Shown here one piece after another: positions 25,335 through 33,880 of a DNA stretch of 64,000 bases. The position numbers were made by a program, and so were the translations under genes. Positions within the stretch are counted from its first letter, which is position 1. The number at the start of each line of letters is the position of its first letter. The stretch spans positions 2,246,501 through 2,310,500 of the forward strand of contig NZ_CP128595.1 of assembly GCF_030444335.1 (NCBI RefSeq), in the 5' to 3' direction. This stretch comes from Polaribacter huanghezhanensis. Lineage in GTDB: Bacteria > Bacteroidota > Bacteroidia > Flavobacteriales > Flavobacteriaceae. The notes beneath the pieces were generated by a model that saw only the letters and a program-made list of their open reading frames with translations, was not told the DNA's origin and ran no database searches.

Positions 25335-28300
25335 ATGATTCATTTCTTTGGAAACCAAGACAGCAAGGTATTTGCCGTTCAAACAGCAAAAGAATTATCT
25401 GCCGAAAACACCAACAAATTAAATTGGCTTTTTGGCAATCAACCTAAAATAAACACGGCGTCTCTCGACGCTTTTTTTATTGGTCCTCGTGCCGCAATGA
25501 TTACTCCTTGGAGTACCAATGCCGTTGAGATTACTCAAAATATGGGCATTGAAGGAATCATTAGAATTGAAGAGTTTATAGCTTCAACAAAAGAATTTTC
25601 TGATTTTGACCCCATGATTTCTCAAAAATTCGAAAGCTTGCATCAAGCCATTTTTACGGTTGATGTATCTCCAGAAAAAGTACTAGAGATTGACAATATT
25701 GCTGCTTATAATGCGCAAGAAGGTTTGGCATTGAATGATGAAGAAGTAGTGTATTTAGAAAGTTTAGCAAAAAAATTAAACCGAAAATTAACAGATTCTG
25801 AAGTATTCGGATTTAGTCAAGTAAATTCAGAACACTGTCGTCATAAAATATTTAACGGAACTTTTGTTATTGATGGTGATGAAAAACCTGTATCATTATT
25901 CAAAATGATTCGAAAAACTTCAGAAGCAAATCCAAATGATATTGTTTCTGCCTACAAAGACAACGTAGCTTTTGTAAAAGGTCCAAAAGTGGAACAGTTT
26001 GCGCCAAAAAGTGCAGACAAACCAGATTATTACGAAATCAAAACATACGAATCTGTCATTTCTATCAAAGCAGAAACGCATAACTTTCCAACAACTGTTG
26101 AACCGTTTAACGGAGCAGCAACAGGTTCTGGTGGAGAAATTAGAGACAGGCTTGCTGGCGGAAAAGGTTCGTTGCCTTTAGCGGGAACTGCGGTATATAT
26201 GACTTCCTATTCTCGTTTAGAAAAAAATCGTCCTTGGGAACAAGCAATGACAGCACGTAAATGGTTGTATCAAACTCCGATGGATATTTTAATCAAAGCT
26301 TCTAACGGAGCGTCCGATTTTGGAAATAAATTCGGGCAACCTTTAATTACAGGTTCTGTATTAACTTTTGAACATGATGAATCTAACGATGTCATTTCGA
26401 GCTTGTCATCTCGAGCGGAGTCGAGAGACGAGAAATCTGCACGTAAACTTGGTTTCGATAAAGTAATCATGCAAGCAGGCGGAATCGGTTACGGAAAAGC
26501 AGATCAAGCATTAAAAGACGTTCCGCAAGAAGGAGATAAAATTGTCATTCTTGGTGGAGATAATTATAGAATCGGAATGGGTGGCGCAGCAGTTTCATCC
26601 GCAAATACTGGTGCTTTTGCTTCAGGAATCGAATTAAACGCCATTCAACGTTCTAATCCAGAAATGCAAAAGAGAGCGTCCAACGCTATTCGTGGAATGG
26701 TAGAAAGTGATGTAAATCCGATTGTTTCTATTCACGATCATGGTGCTGGCGGACATTTAAATTGTTTATCAGAATTGGTTGAAGAAACTGGTGGATTGAT
26801 AGATTTAGATAAATTACCTGTTGGAGATCCAACGTTATCAGCAAAAGAAATTATCGGAAACGAATCTCAAGAACGCATGGGATTGGTTATCGGAAAAAAA
26901 CATATTGACACGTTACAACGAATCGCAGAACGCGAGCGCTCGCCAATGTACACAGTTGGTGATGTTACCAACGATCATAAATTTACATTTAAATCTAAAA
27001 CTACGGGAGAGAAACCAATGGATTTAGACTTGCATGATATGTTTGGAAGTTCTCCAAAAACCATCATGACGGATTCAACAATAGTTAGAAATTATCAAGA
27101 GCTACACTATTCTACAGAAAATTTTAAAACCTATTTAGAACAAGTGTTGCAATTAGAAGCGGTTGCTTGTAAAGATTGGTTGACCAATAAAGTAGATCGT
27201 TGTGTAGGCGGTAAAGTTGCCAAACAACAATGTGTGGGGCCGTTGCAAATTCCATTGAACAATGTTGGTGTGATGGCGTTAGATTATAAAGGAAAAGAAG
27301 GAATTGCAACTTCAATTGGCCACTCGCCTATTTCTGGATTGATTGATCCGGTTGCAGGAAGTAAAAATTCGATTGCAGAAGCATTGACAAATATTATTTG
27401 GGCGCCGCTTAAAGAAAATTTAAAATACGTTTCTTTATCTGCAAACTGGATGTGGCCTTGTAAAAATGAAGGAGAAGATGCGCGTTTGTTTAAAGCTGTA
27501 GAAGCAATATCCCAATTTGCAATCGACTTGGGAATCAATGTTCCGACAGGAAAAGATTCGTTGTCTATGAAACAGAAATATCCAAACGAAGAAGTTATTT
27601 CTCCAGGAACGGTCATTATTTCTGCTGCCGCAAATTGTATCGATATTACGAAAGTTGTAGAACCTGTATTACAACAGGATAAAGGAAGTATTTATTACAT
27701 CAACTTATCTGAAGATGCTTATAAGTTAGGCGGAAGTTCTTTTGCACAAACTTTAAATAGAATCGGTACAGAAGCTCCATCAATAAAAAACAATCAAAAT
27801 TTTAAAAACACTTTTAATACCATTCAAGAACTGATTAAAGCGGGTAAAGTTGTTGCCGGACATGATGTTGCTTCTGGTGGATTGATTACAACATTGTTAG
27901 AAATGTGTTTTGCTGATAACAATTTAGGCGCAGATTATGATTTGAGTTCTTTAAACGAAGTTGATGCAATCAAAGTGTTATTTGCTGAAAACTCAGGGAT
28001 TGTTTTTCAAGCTACAGATACTTCGGTAGAAGCTATTTTAAAGGAAGCAAATGTTACTTATCACAAAATTGGAAACGTAACTACTTCTGGAAAAGTAAAC
28101 ATCAAAAATAATGCTGAATCATTTAGTTTAAATGTTTCAGAAATGAGAAAAATTTGGTACAACACTTCTTATTTACTAGATCAAAAGCAAACAGCAAACG
28201 GATTGGCGAAAGCAAGAATTGAAAACTTTGCAAATCAACCTTTACAATATACATTTCCAACTCATTTTACAGGACTTCTCGACTCCGCTCGAAGTGACAG

Positions 28301-29078
28301 TAAGTTGTCAGGTCGAGCGCAGTCGAGACCAAAATCAGCCATCCTTAGAGAAAAAGGATCTAACTCTGAACGTGAAATGGCAAACGCTATGTATTTAGCT
28401 GGATTTGATGTAAAAGATGTTCATATGACGGATTTGATTTCTGGTAGAGAAAACTTAGAAGACATTCAGTTTTTAGGAGCTGTTGGTGGATTCTCAAATT
28501 CTGATGTGTTGGGTTCTGCAAAAGGTTGGGCTGGCGCAATTAAATACAACGAAAAGGCACATACTGTTATCAATAATTTCTTTAAAAGAGAAGATACTTT
28601 ATCGGTCGGAATTTGTAATGGTTGTCAGTTATTTATGGAATTAGAATTGATTTATCCAGAACATAATGTTCATGGAAAAATGCTACACAACAATTCTAAA
28701 AAACACGAAAGTGCGTTTACGTCTGTTAAAATTCAAGAAAATAACTCGGTGATGTTATCGAGTTTAGCAGGAAGTACTTTAGGAGTTTGGATATCTCACG
28801 GAGAAGGAAAATTTCATCTTCCAGAACCTGAAGAAAACTATAACATTGTTGCAAAATACGGATATTCAGAGTATCCATCAAATCCAAATGGATCTGATTT
28901 TAACACCGCAATGATGAGCGACAAAACAGGTCGTCATTTAGTAATGATGCCGCATATTGAGCGTTCTACTTTTCAATGGAATTGGGCACATTACCCTCAA
29001 GGAAGAAAAGACGAAGTTTCGCCTTGGTTAGAAGCATTTGTAAATGCTAAAAACTGGGTTGAGAATAGCAATCAATAA
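25335..29078 (+). CDS. purL: Phosphoribosylformylglycinamidine synthase (with two repeat-derived inserts)
   Basis: The large single-chain PurL makes FGAM from FGAR, ATP and glutamine in purine synthesis. At 1247 residues it is longer than the roughly 1220 I expect in this family. Seen in order: an N-terminal domain with SEHCRHKIF (about 165), the two ATP-grasp-like synthetase halves with HDHGAGGHLNCLSELVEE and HDVASGGL, and the C-terminal glutaminase with the nucleophile Cys1094 in GICNGCQLF and the HGEGKFHLP segment. Two stretches do not look like PurL: residues about 353-368 (ISSLSSRAESRDEKS) and 981-998 (LLDSARSDSKLSGRAQSR). They are translations of repeat R1, inserted in frame, the second in the linker before the glutaminase. 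Core motifs are intact, so the enzyme should work. Confidence 0.97.
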   Translation: MIHFFGNQDSKVFAVQTAKELSAENTNKLNWLFGNQPKINTASLDAFFIGPRAAMITPWSTNAVEITQNMGIEGIIRIEEFIASTKEFSDFDPMISQKFESLHQAIFTVDVSPEKVLEIDNIAAYNAQEGLALNDEEVVYLESLAKKLNRKLTDSEVFGFSQVNSEHCRHKIFNGTFVIDGDEKPVSLFKMIRKTSEANPNDIVSAYKDNVAFVKGPKVEQFAPKSADKPDYYEIKTYESVISIKAETHNFPTTVEPFNGAATGSGGEIRDRLAGGKGSLPLAGTAVYMTSYSRLEKNRPWEQAMTARKWLYQTPMDILIKASNGASDFGNKFGQPLITGSVLTFEHDESNDVISSLSSRAESRDEKSARKLGFDKVIMQAGGIGYGKADQALKDVPQEGDKIVILGGDNYRIGMGGAAVSSANTGAFASGIELNAIQRSNPEMQKRASNAIRGMVESDVNPIVSIHDHGAGGHLNCLSELVEETGGLIDLDKLPVGDPTLSAKEIIGNESQERMGLVIGKKHIDTLQRIAERERSPMYTVGDVTNDHKFTFKSKTTGEKPMDLDLHDMFGSSPKTIMTDSTIVRNYQELHYSTENFKTYLEQVLQLEAVACKDWLTNKVDRCVGGKVAKQQCVGPLQIPLNNVGVMALDYKGKEGIATSIGHSPISGLIDPVAGSKNSIAEALTNIIWAPLKENLKYVSLSANWMWPCKNEGEDARLFKAVEAISQFAIDLGINVPTGKDSLSMKQKYPNEEVISPGTVIISAAANCIDITKVVEPVLQQDKGSIYYINLSEDAYKLGGSSFAQTLNRIGTEAPSIKNNQNFKNTFNTIQELIKAGKVVAGHDVASGGLITTLLEMCFADNNLGADYDLSSLNEVDAIKVLFAENSGIVFQATDTSVEAILKEANVTYHKIGNVTTSGKVNIKNNAESFSLNVSEMRKIWYNTSYLLDQKQTANGLAKARIENFANQPLQYTFPTHFTGLLDSARSDSKLSGRAQSRPKSAILREKGSNSEREMANAMYLAGFDVKDVHMTDLISGRENLEDIQFLGAVGGFSNSDVLGSAKGWAGAIKYNEKAHTVINNFFKREDTLSVGICNGCQLFMELELIYPEHNVHGKMLHNNSKKHESAFTSVKIQENNSVMLSSLAGSTLGVWISHGEGKFHLPEPEENYNIVAKYGYSEYPSNPNGSDFNTAMMSDKTGRHLVMMPHIERSTFQWNWAHYPQGRKDEVSPWLEAFVNAKNWVENSNQ
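26391..26438. repeat. R1-family palindromic repeat inside purL (copy 1)
   Basis: Within the gene, GTCATTTCGAGC is followed by CTCGAGCGGAGTCGAG and then GAGAAATCT. The core is the same as intergenic R1. The 48 bases equal 16 codons, so the frame is kept and no stop arises. Exact ends are uncertain by a few bases. Confidence 0.85.
28277..28328. repeat. R1 palindromic repeat inside purL (copy 2)
   Basis: Two 23-base arms face each other: 28277-28299 begins TCTCGACTCCGCTCGA and 28306-28328 ends GTCGAGCGCAGTCGAGA. They differ from perfect complementarity at only three positions, around a 6-base loop. The insert lies in the linker between the synthetase and glutaminase parts. Confidence 0.88.
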
Positions 29079-29086
29079 AACTTTAA

Positions 29087-29119
29087 AAAAAATCCCATTG
29101 AAATTCAGTTGGATTTTTT
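29087..29119 (+). terminator. Terminator of purL
   Basis: AAAAAATCC and GGATTTTTT pair, extended inward to TTGAA/TTCAG with two mismatches, 9 bases after the stop codon. The 3' arm ends in a T run. Confidence 0.75.
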
Positions 29120-29181
29120 AGTTAAAACTGTAACGTTTTACTTTTTATGATGTCTTTACTACGAATATAAAAGAATCAATT

Positions 29182-29958
29182 ATGAAAAATAATTTAAAAC
29201 TAACAGGGGTTATTATCTGTTTCTTACTAACAGCAACAAGTATTGCACAAACCAGAATACATGCTTCAGATATTATGAAGGATATTAAAAGTGGTAAAGA
29301 TATTACATACAAAAATGCAACAATTGTAGGTGTTTTAGATTTTACATTTATGGATGAGCAATTAGAAAAACTGCCAAAAAAAAGAAAAAGTAATTGGTGG
29401 CATAATAACAATTCTGACAATAAAGTAGAAAAACAAATTAGCAATAAAATTTCATTTGAAAACTGTACGTTTGAGGACAATGTTTTTGCATATATCCATG
29501 AAGAAGATACAAAATATACTTTTATAGCAAATTTTGATGATATCGCAATTTTTAAAAATTGTGTTTTTAAAGAAATGGCTCAATTTAAATATTCTCATTT
29601 TAAAACAAATGCAGATTTTTCTGATAGTAAATTTAATGGTGATACTACGTTTAAATATGCGAATTTTAAAAGTGATATTAGTTTCTCAAATACAATTTTT
29701 GGAGAAGCTTCAACTTTTAAATATACCGTTTTTAACAATAAAATAAGTTTTGCTAATGCTATTTTTAAAGAAACTGCGATGTTTAAATATACGAAGTTTA
29801 AAGATGGTGTTTCTTTTCATAAAACACGCTTTGAAGAAGATTTAAACATGAAATATACCAATGTAAAAGGTACATTTGATATTTCTGGAATGTACGTAGC
29901 ATATGATGTTGATGCTAAATATGCTAGTATTAATGGCGAAAAATTTCGTTATCATTAA
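29182..29958 (+). CDS. Secreted protein with four 22-residue aromatic repeats
   Basis: A 258-residue protein with a signal peptide (about 1-23, ending SIAQ). An N-terminal part starts IHASDIMKDIKSGKDITYKNATIVG, the usual opening of pentapeptide-like proteins, and includes a Lys-rich KKRKSNWW patch. Residues 135-222 hold four exact 22-residue units starting FKY (FKYSHFKTNADF, FKYANFKSDISF, FKYTVFNNKISF, FKYTKFKDGVSF), with Phe at unit positions 1, 6, 12 and 17, and a partial fifth unit (MKYTNVKG). The spacing of 5-6-5-6 instead of a constant 5 sets it apart from standard pentapeptide repeats and suggests a beta-helix with about 22 residues per turn. It lacks a T9SS domain. Function is unknown. 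Confidence 0.75.
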   Translation: MKNNLKLTGVIICFLLTATSIAQTRIHASDIMKDIKSGKDITYKNATIVGVLDFTFMDEQLEKLPKKRKSNWWHNNNSDNKVEKQISNKISFENCTFEDNVFAYIHEEDTKYTFIANFDDIAIFKNCVFKEMAQFKYSHFKTNADFSDSKFNGDTTFKYANFKSDISFSNTIFGEASTFKYTVFNNKISFANAIFKETAMFKYTKFKDGVSFHKTRFEEDLNMKYTNVKGTFDISGMYVAYDVDAKYASINGEKFRYH

Positions 29959-29978
29959 AAAACACGTATAAATACCTA

Positions 29979-30008
29979 TTGACACGAAACAATGAACCGT
30001 TTATCTTG
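29979..30008 (+). promoter_or_regulatory. Orphan promoter for a possible small RNA
   Basis: TTGACA at 29979-29984 and TATCTTG at 30002-30008 are separated by 17 bases (20 from the TTG), close to the flavobacterial TTG-N17-23-TAnnTTTG pattern with one T missing in the -7 box. No gene starts within 190 bases downstream. Confidence 0.45.
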
Positions 30009-30013
30009 CAAGG

Positions 30014-30135
30014 GAAATTATGATCCCTGAAAAAGATATAATAGTTTAGTTTAAGTGAGATTTAGGGGCTGACTTATTCTTAAAATAGCTGGCTTTATTT
30101 TATAAAGCCAGCTTATTATAAACTTTTTTTTAATA
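30014..30135 (+). ncRNA. Candidate small RNA between the repeat protein and acyl-CoA ligase genes
   Basis: The interval follows a promoter-like pair and ends in a strong hairpin, AGCTGGCTTTAT with ATAAAGCCAGCT (30087-30113), with a T run 10 bases later. Near the start AGGGA and TCCCT form a small stem (about 30011-30028). No open frame of useful length is present. It matches no RNA family I recognise. Boundaries are estimates. Confidence 0.35.
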
Positions 30136-30140
30136 TATAC

Positions 30141-30175
30141 AAAAAGCGTTGTCTACTTAGGTAACGCTTTTTTAT
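30141..30175 (+). terminator. Second terminator-like hairpin before the acyl-CoA ligase gene
   Basis: AAAAAGCGTT and AACGCTTTTT pair around a 12-base loop, and the 3' arm runs into T residues. It lies 25 bases before the ATG of the next gene, so that gene must have its own promoter or be controlled by read-through. Confidence 0.7.
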
Positions 30176-30199
30176 TTATATTGCTACAATATTTTATAC

Positions 30200-31960
30200 A
30201 TGAGTAGCCCAAAAAGATTATTTGACTTTATTTACAACCAACAAGAAAAATTTCCTCAAGAAAAATGTTATGTCTATAAAAAAGATACTTATTGGGAATC
30301 AATATCTACGCAACAATTTTTAGAACAAGTAAATATTGCAAGTAGAGCATTGTTAAATTTAGGCATAAAACCAAATGATAAAATTGCTGTAATAAGTTCT
30401 AATAACAGACCTGAATGGCATGTTTTAGATATTGCTACATTACAAATTGGCGCACAAAATGTTCCTTTATATCCAACTTTATCAGAAAAAGATTACGAAT
30501 ATATCATCAATCATTCTGATGCTTTGTATTGCTTTGTTTCTGATAAAGAATTACTTAAAAAAGTAACAGCTGTAAAAGCTAAAACTCAGTTAAAAGGAGT
30601 TTTTACTTTTGATGAAATCAATGCAAAAACCAACTGGAGTTCTTTTTTAGAATTAGGAAAATCAGAAGACAATCAACCTTTGGTTGAAAAACTAAAAAAA
30701 GCTGTAAAACCAGATGATTTAGCAACAATTATTTATACTTCTGGCACAACAGGAACTCCAAAAGGCGTCATGTTATCGCACAGAAACATTGTAGAAAACA
30801 CACTTGTAAGTGCAGATGCATTAGATTTAAAAGGCACTCATCATCGGGTTGTAAGTTATTTACCAATCAATCATATTTTTGAACGTTTTGCCTCGTATTA
30901 TTATCATTTAATGGGATTTGAAGTTCATTTTGCAGAATCCATAGAAAAATTAGGCGATAATTTAAAAGAGATTCAGCCACATTTTATACCTGTTGTTCCA
31001 AGGTTGATAGAGAAAGTTTTTGATAAAATTGTCGCCAAAGGAAATGAGTTATCAGGAATTAAAAGAGTCTTATTTTTTTGGGCTTTAGCTTTGGCAGGAA
31101 AATACAAACCGTACCATCAAAATTCTTTATTTTATAATTTTAAATTAAAAATAGCTCGCAAACTAATTTTTAGCAAATGGCAAGCAGCTTTAGGCGGCGA
31201 ATTGCACTTTATGGTTTCTGGAAGTGCACCTTTACAAGAACGTTTGATCACAATATTTACTGCAGCTGGAATTCCGATTTTTGAAGGTTATGGAATGACA
31301 GAAACTTCTCCTGGAGTTTCAATTAACGATTTAAGAAACGATGGATTTAAAGTGGGTACAGTTGGTAAAATCTTAAAAAATATTGAAGTTAAGATTGCTG
31401 ATGACGGAGAAATTTTAGTCAAAGGTTCTAACATCATGTTAGGATATTACAAAAACGAAGAATTGACACACAAAACCATAATTGATGGTTATTTACACAC
31501 TGGAGATATAGGAACGCTAGACAAAGATGGTTTTCTGAAAATTACAGATCGTAAAAAAGAAATGTTTAAAACTTCTGGCGGTAAATATATTGCTCCGGCT
31601 GTTTTAGAAAGTGTTTTAAAACAATCCCGTTTTATTGAGCAAGCAATGGTAATTGGAGAAAGTAAAAAAATGCCCGCAGCATTGATACAGATTAATTTTA
31701 ATTTTGTAAAAGAATGGGCAAAAAGAAAGAACTACAACATCACAAATGTAGCAACAGATATAAATGTAATTTCTAGAATACAGAAAGAAATAGACAACTA
31801 TAATACAAACTTTGGTCGTTGGGAACAAATTAAAAAGTTTGAAATTACCCCAGAAGAATGGACTATAGAAGACGATTTACTAACGCCAACTATGAAAATG
31901 AAACGAAAAAACATCAAAAAAAAATACAACTATTTGTTTCAAAAAATATATAATTCTTAA
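30200..31960 (+). CDS. Long-chain acyl-CoA synthetase (AMP-forming), copy 1
   Basis: A 586-residue ANL-superfamily ligase that activates a fatty acid to acyl-AMP and then acyl-CoA. Key motifs: P-loop IYTSGTTGTPKG (about 178), LPINHIFERF, YGMTETSPG, LHTGDIG, KITDRKKEMFKTSGGKY and the C-terminal TPTMKMKRK with the catalytic-type Lys. The order and length match the FadD15/AMP-binding group. It is followed by a close paralogue 76 bases downstream, so the two are probably a tandem duplication. No signal peptide; likely a peripheral membrane enzyme. Chain-length preference is not readable. Confidence 0.9.
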   Translation: MSSPKRLFDFIYNQQEKFPQEKCYVYKKDTYWESISTQQFLEQVNIASRALLNLGIKPNDKIAVISSNNRPEWHVLDIATLQIGAQNVPLYPTLSEKDYEYIINHSDALYCFVSDKELLKKVTAVKAKTQLKGVFTFDEINAKTNWSSFLELGKSEDNQPLVEKLKKAVKPDDLATIIYTSGTTGTPKGVMLSHRNIVENTLVSADALDLKGTHHRVVSYLPINHIFERFASYYYHLMGFEVHFAESIEKLGDNLKEIQPHFIPVVPRLIEKVFDKIVAKGNELSGIKRVLFFWALALAGKYKPYHQNSLFYNFKLKIARKLIFSKWQAALGGELHFMVSGSAPLQERLITIFTAAGIPIFEGYGMTETSPGVSINDLRNDGFKVGTVGKILKNIEVKIADDGEILVKGSNIMLGYYKNEELTHKTIIDGYLHTGDIGTLDKDGFLKITDRKKEMFKTSGGKYIAPAVLESVLKQSRFIEQAMVIGESKKMPAALIQINFNFVKEWAKRKNYNITNVATDINVISRIQKEIDNYNTNFGRWEQIKKFEITPEEWTIEDDLLTPTMKMKRKNIKKKYNYLFQKIYNS

Positions 31961-32036
31961 AATAGTAACTAGGTAAATTTCTCTTGTAAAATCGAGCTAT
32001 TTTTTATACTTTGCACTACTTTCAAACAGTTACTTT

Positions 32037-33812
32037 ATGCCATCAACAATTACACGATTATTCGATTTCCCATATTACCAGTTAGAAAAATACAAGCTAA
32101 ATAAAGCATTTACTTCTTTTAAAGATAATAAATGGTATTCGATAACCACTAAAGAATATATAGACCAAGCAAATCAAATTAGTCGTGGTTTATTGCGTTT
32201 GGGAATAAAAAAAGATGATAAAATTGCTGTTATATCAACCACAAACAGAACGGAGTGGAATATTATGGATATTGGAATTCTACAATTAGGTGCTCAAAAT
32301 GTCCCTATTTATCCAACCATTTGTAAAGAAGATTATGAATATGTATTGAATCATTCTGGTGCAACATATTGTTTTGTTTCAGATACCGCCGTTTTAGAAA
32401 AATTAAATCAAGTTAAAGAAAACACGCAATTAAAAGGCGTTTATACGTTTGATGACATTAAAAGTGAACATCATTGGAGCGATATTTTAGAACTTGGGAA
32501 AGACGAAAGCAATCAGCCTGAAGTTGAGGCATGCAAAAACTCAGTAAATCCAGATGATTTAGCAACCTTAATTTATACTTCTGGAACAACAGGTAAACCA
32601 AAAGGTGTGATGTTATCTCACGGAAATATTGTTTCTAATGTTTTAGCAAGCGAAAAAAGAGTTCCGTTAGTTAGTGGTAATAGTCAAGCGTTAAGTTTTT
32701 TACCTGTTTGTCATATTTTTGAAAGAATGATTTTATATCTATATCAATATTGTGGTGTAGAAATCTATTTTGCAGAATCTATTGAAAAAATGAGCGATAA
32801 TTTAAAAGAAATTAAACCTCATGTAATGACTGCTGTTCCTAGATTGTATGAAAAAGTATTCGATAAAATTTATGGTCGTGGAGCAGATTTAAAAGGAATC
32901 AAACAAAAATTATTTTATTGGGCCATTGAAATTGGTTTACAATACGAACCTTATGGAGCAAATGGCTGGTGGTACGAAAGAAAATTAGGAGTAGCGCGTA
33001 AATTAATTTTTTCAAAAATAAAAGATGGTTTAGGAGGTCGATTAGATTTAATGGTTTCTGGAAGTGCAGCTTTACAACCAAGATTAACTCGGTTTTTTGC
33101 TGCCGTAGAAATGCCGATTATGGAGGGATATGGTTTGACAGAAACATCGCCTGTTATCTCTGTGAATGATCAACGAAATGGAGGTTTTAGAGTTGGAACA
33201 GTTGGTAGAATTATTGATTATGTAGAGGTTAAAATTGCTGAAGACGGAGAAATTTTAGTAAAAGGTCCCAACATTATGTTAGGTTATTACAAAGACCCAG
33301 AAAAAACTGCAGAAGTAATGACTGGTGATTATTTTCATACTGGAGATATTGGCGAAGTGTCTAAAGATGGATTTTTAAAAATTACAGATCGTAAAAAAGA
33401 AATGTTTAAAACTTCTGGCGGTAAATATGTTGCTCCAGCCTTATTAGAAGGTGTTTTAAAACAATCTCGATTTATTGAGCAAATTATGGTGGTGGGTGAA
33501 GGAGAAAAAATGCCAGCAGCTTTAATTCAACCAAATTTCGAATTTATTAAAGATTGGATTAAAAGAAAAGGACATGCAGTTGGAACTTCTAACGAAGAAA
33601 TTGCAAATTCTGAAATTGTTCATAATAGAATTCAAATAGAAGTAGACAATTGCAATGCCAATTTTGGAAACTGGGAACAAATCAAAAAGTTTAAATTAAC
33701 TCCGGATGAATGGTCCATAGATGGTGGACATTTAACACCAACGATGAAAATGAAACGAAAAATCATCAAAGAAATTTATAAAGATCTATACGAAGAAATT
33801 TATAGAGGTTAA
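32037..33812 (+). CDS. Long-chain acyl-CoA synthetase (AMP-forming), copy 2
   Basis: A 591-residue paralogue of the preceding gene with the same architecture: IYTSGTTGKPKG (about 178), LPVCHIFERM, YGLTETSPV, FHTGDIG, KITDRKKEMFKTSGGKY and LTPTMKMKRK. The two proteins are clearly homologous end to end but diverged; one 51-base stretch (33378-33428 against 31538-31588) is identical in DNA, which hints at local gene conversion. A TATACTTTG box lies just upstream, so it can be transcribed separately. Two copies may differ in chain length or expression. Confidence 0.9.
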   Translation: MPSTITRLFDFPYYQLEKYKLNKAFTSFKDNKWYSITTKEYIDQANQISRGLLRLGIKKDDKIAVISTTNRTEWNIMDIGILQLGAQNVPIYPTICKEDYEYVLNHSGATYCFVSDTAVLEKLNQVKENTQLKGVYTFDDIKSEHHWSDILELGKDESNQPEVEACKNSVNPDDLATLIYTSGTTGKPKGVMLSHGNIVSNVLASEKRVPLVSGNSQALSFLPVCHIFERMILYLYQYCGVEIYFAESIEKMSDNLKEIKPHVMTAVPRLYEKVFDKIYGRGADLKGIKQKLFYWAIEIGLQYEPYGANGWWYERKLGVARKLIFSKIKDGLGGRLDLMVSGSAALQPRLTRFFAAVEMPIMEGYGLTETSPVISVNDQRNGGFRVGTVGRIIDYVEVKIAEDGEILVKGPNIMLGYYKDPEKTAEVMTGDYFHTGDIGEVSKDGFLKITDRKKEMFKTSGGKYVAPALLEGVLKQSRFIEQIMVVGEGEKMPAALIQPNFEFIKDWIKRKGHAVGTSNEEIANSEIVHNRIQIEVDNCNANFGNWEQIKKFKLTPDEWSIDGGHLTPTMKMKRKIIKEIYKDLYEEIYRG

Positions 33813-33880
33813 TTTACTCTAAGCAGAGGTTGACATAAGATCATTTATAATGAAACTAAAATTGTGGAAAATTTATAGAA

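Noticed and set aside
30070-30113. GGGGCTGACTT resembles the 5' start of a tmRNA
   Set aside because: Only about 11 bases match. The tag frame, the tRNA-like 3' part and the expected length are absent.
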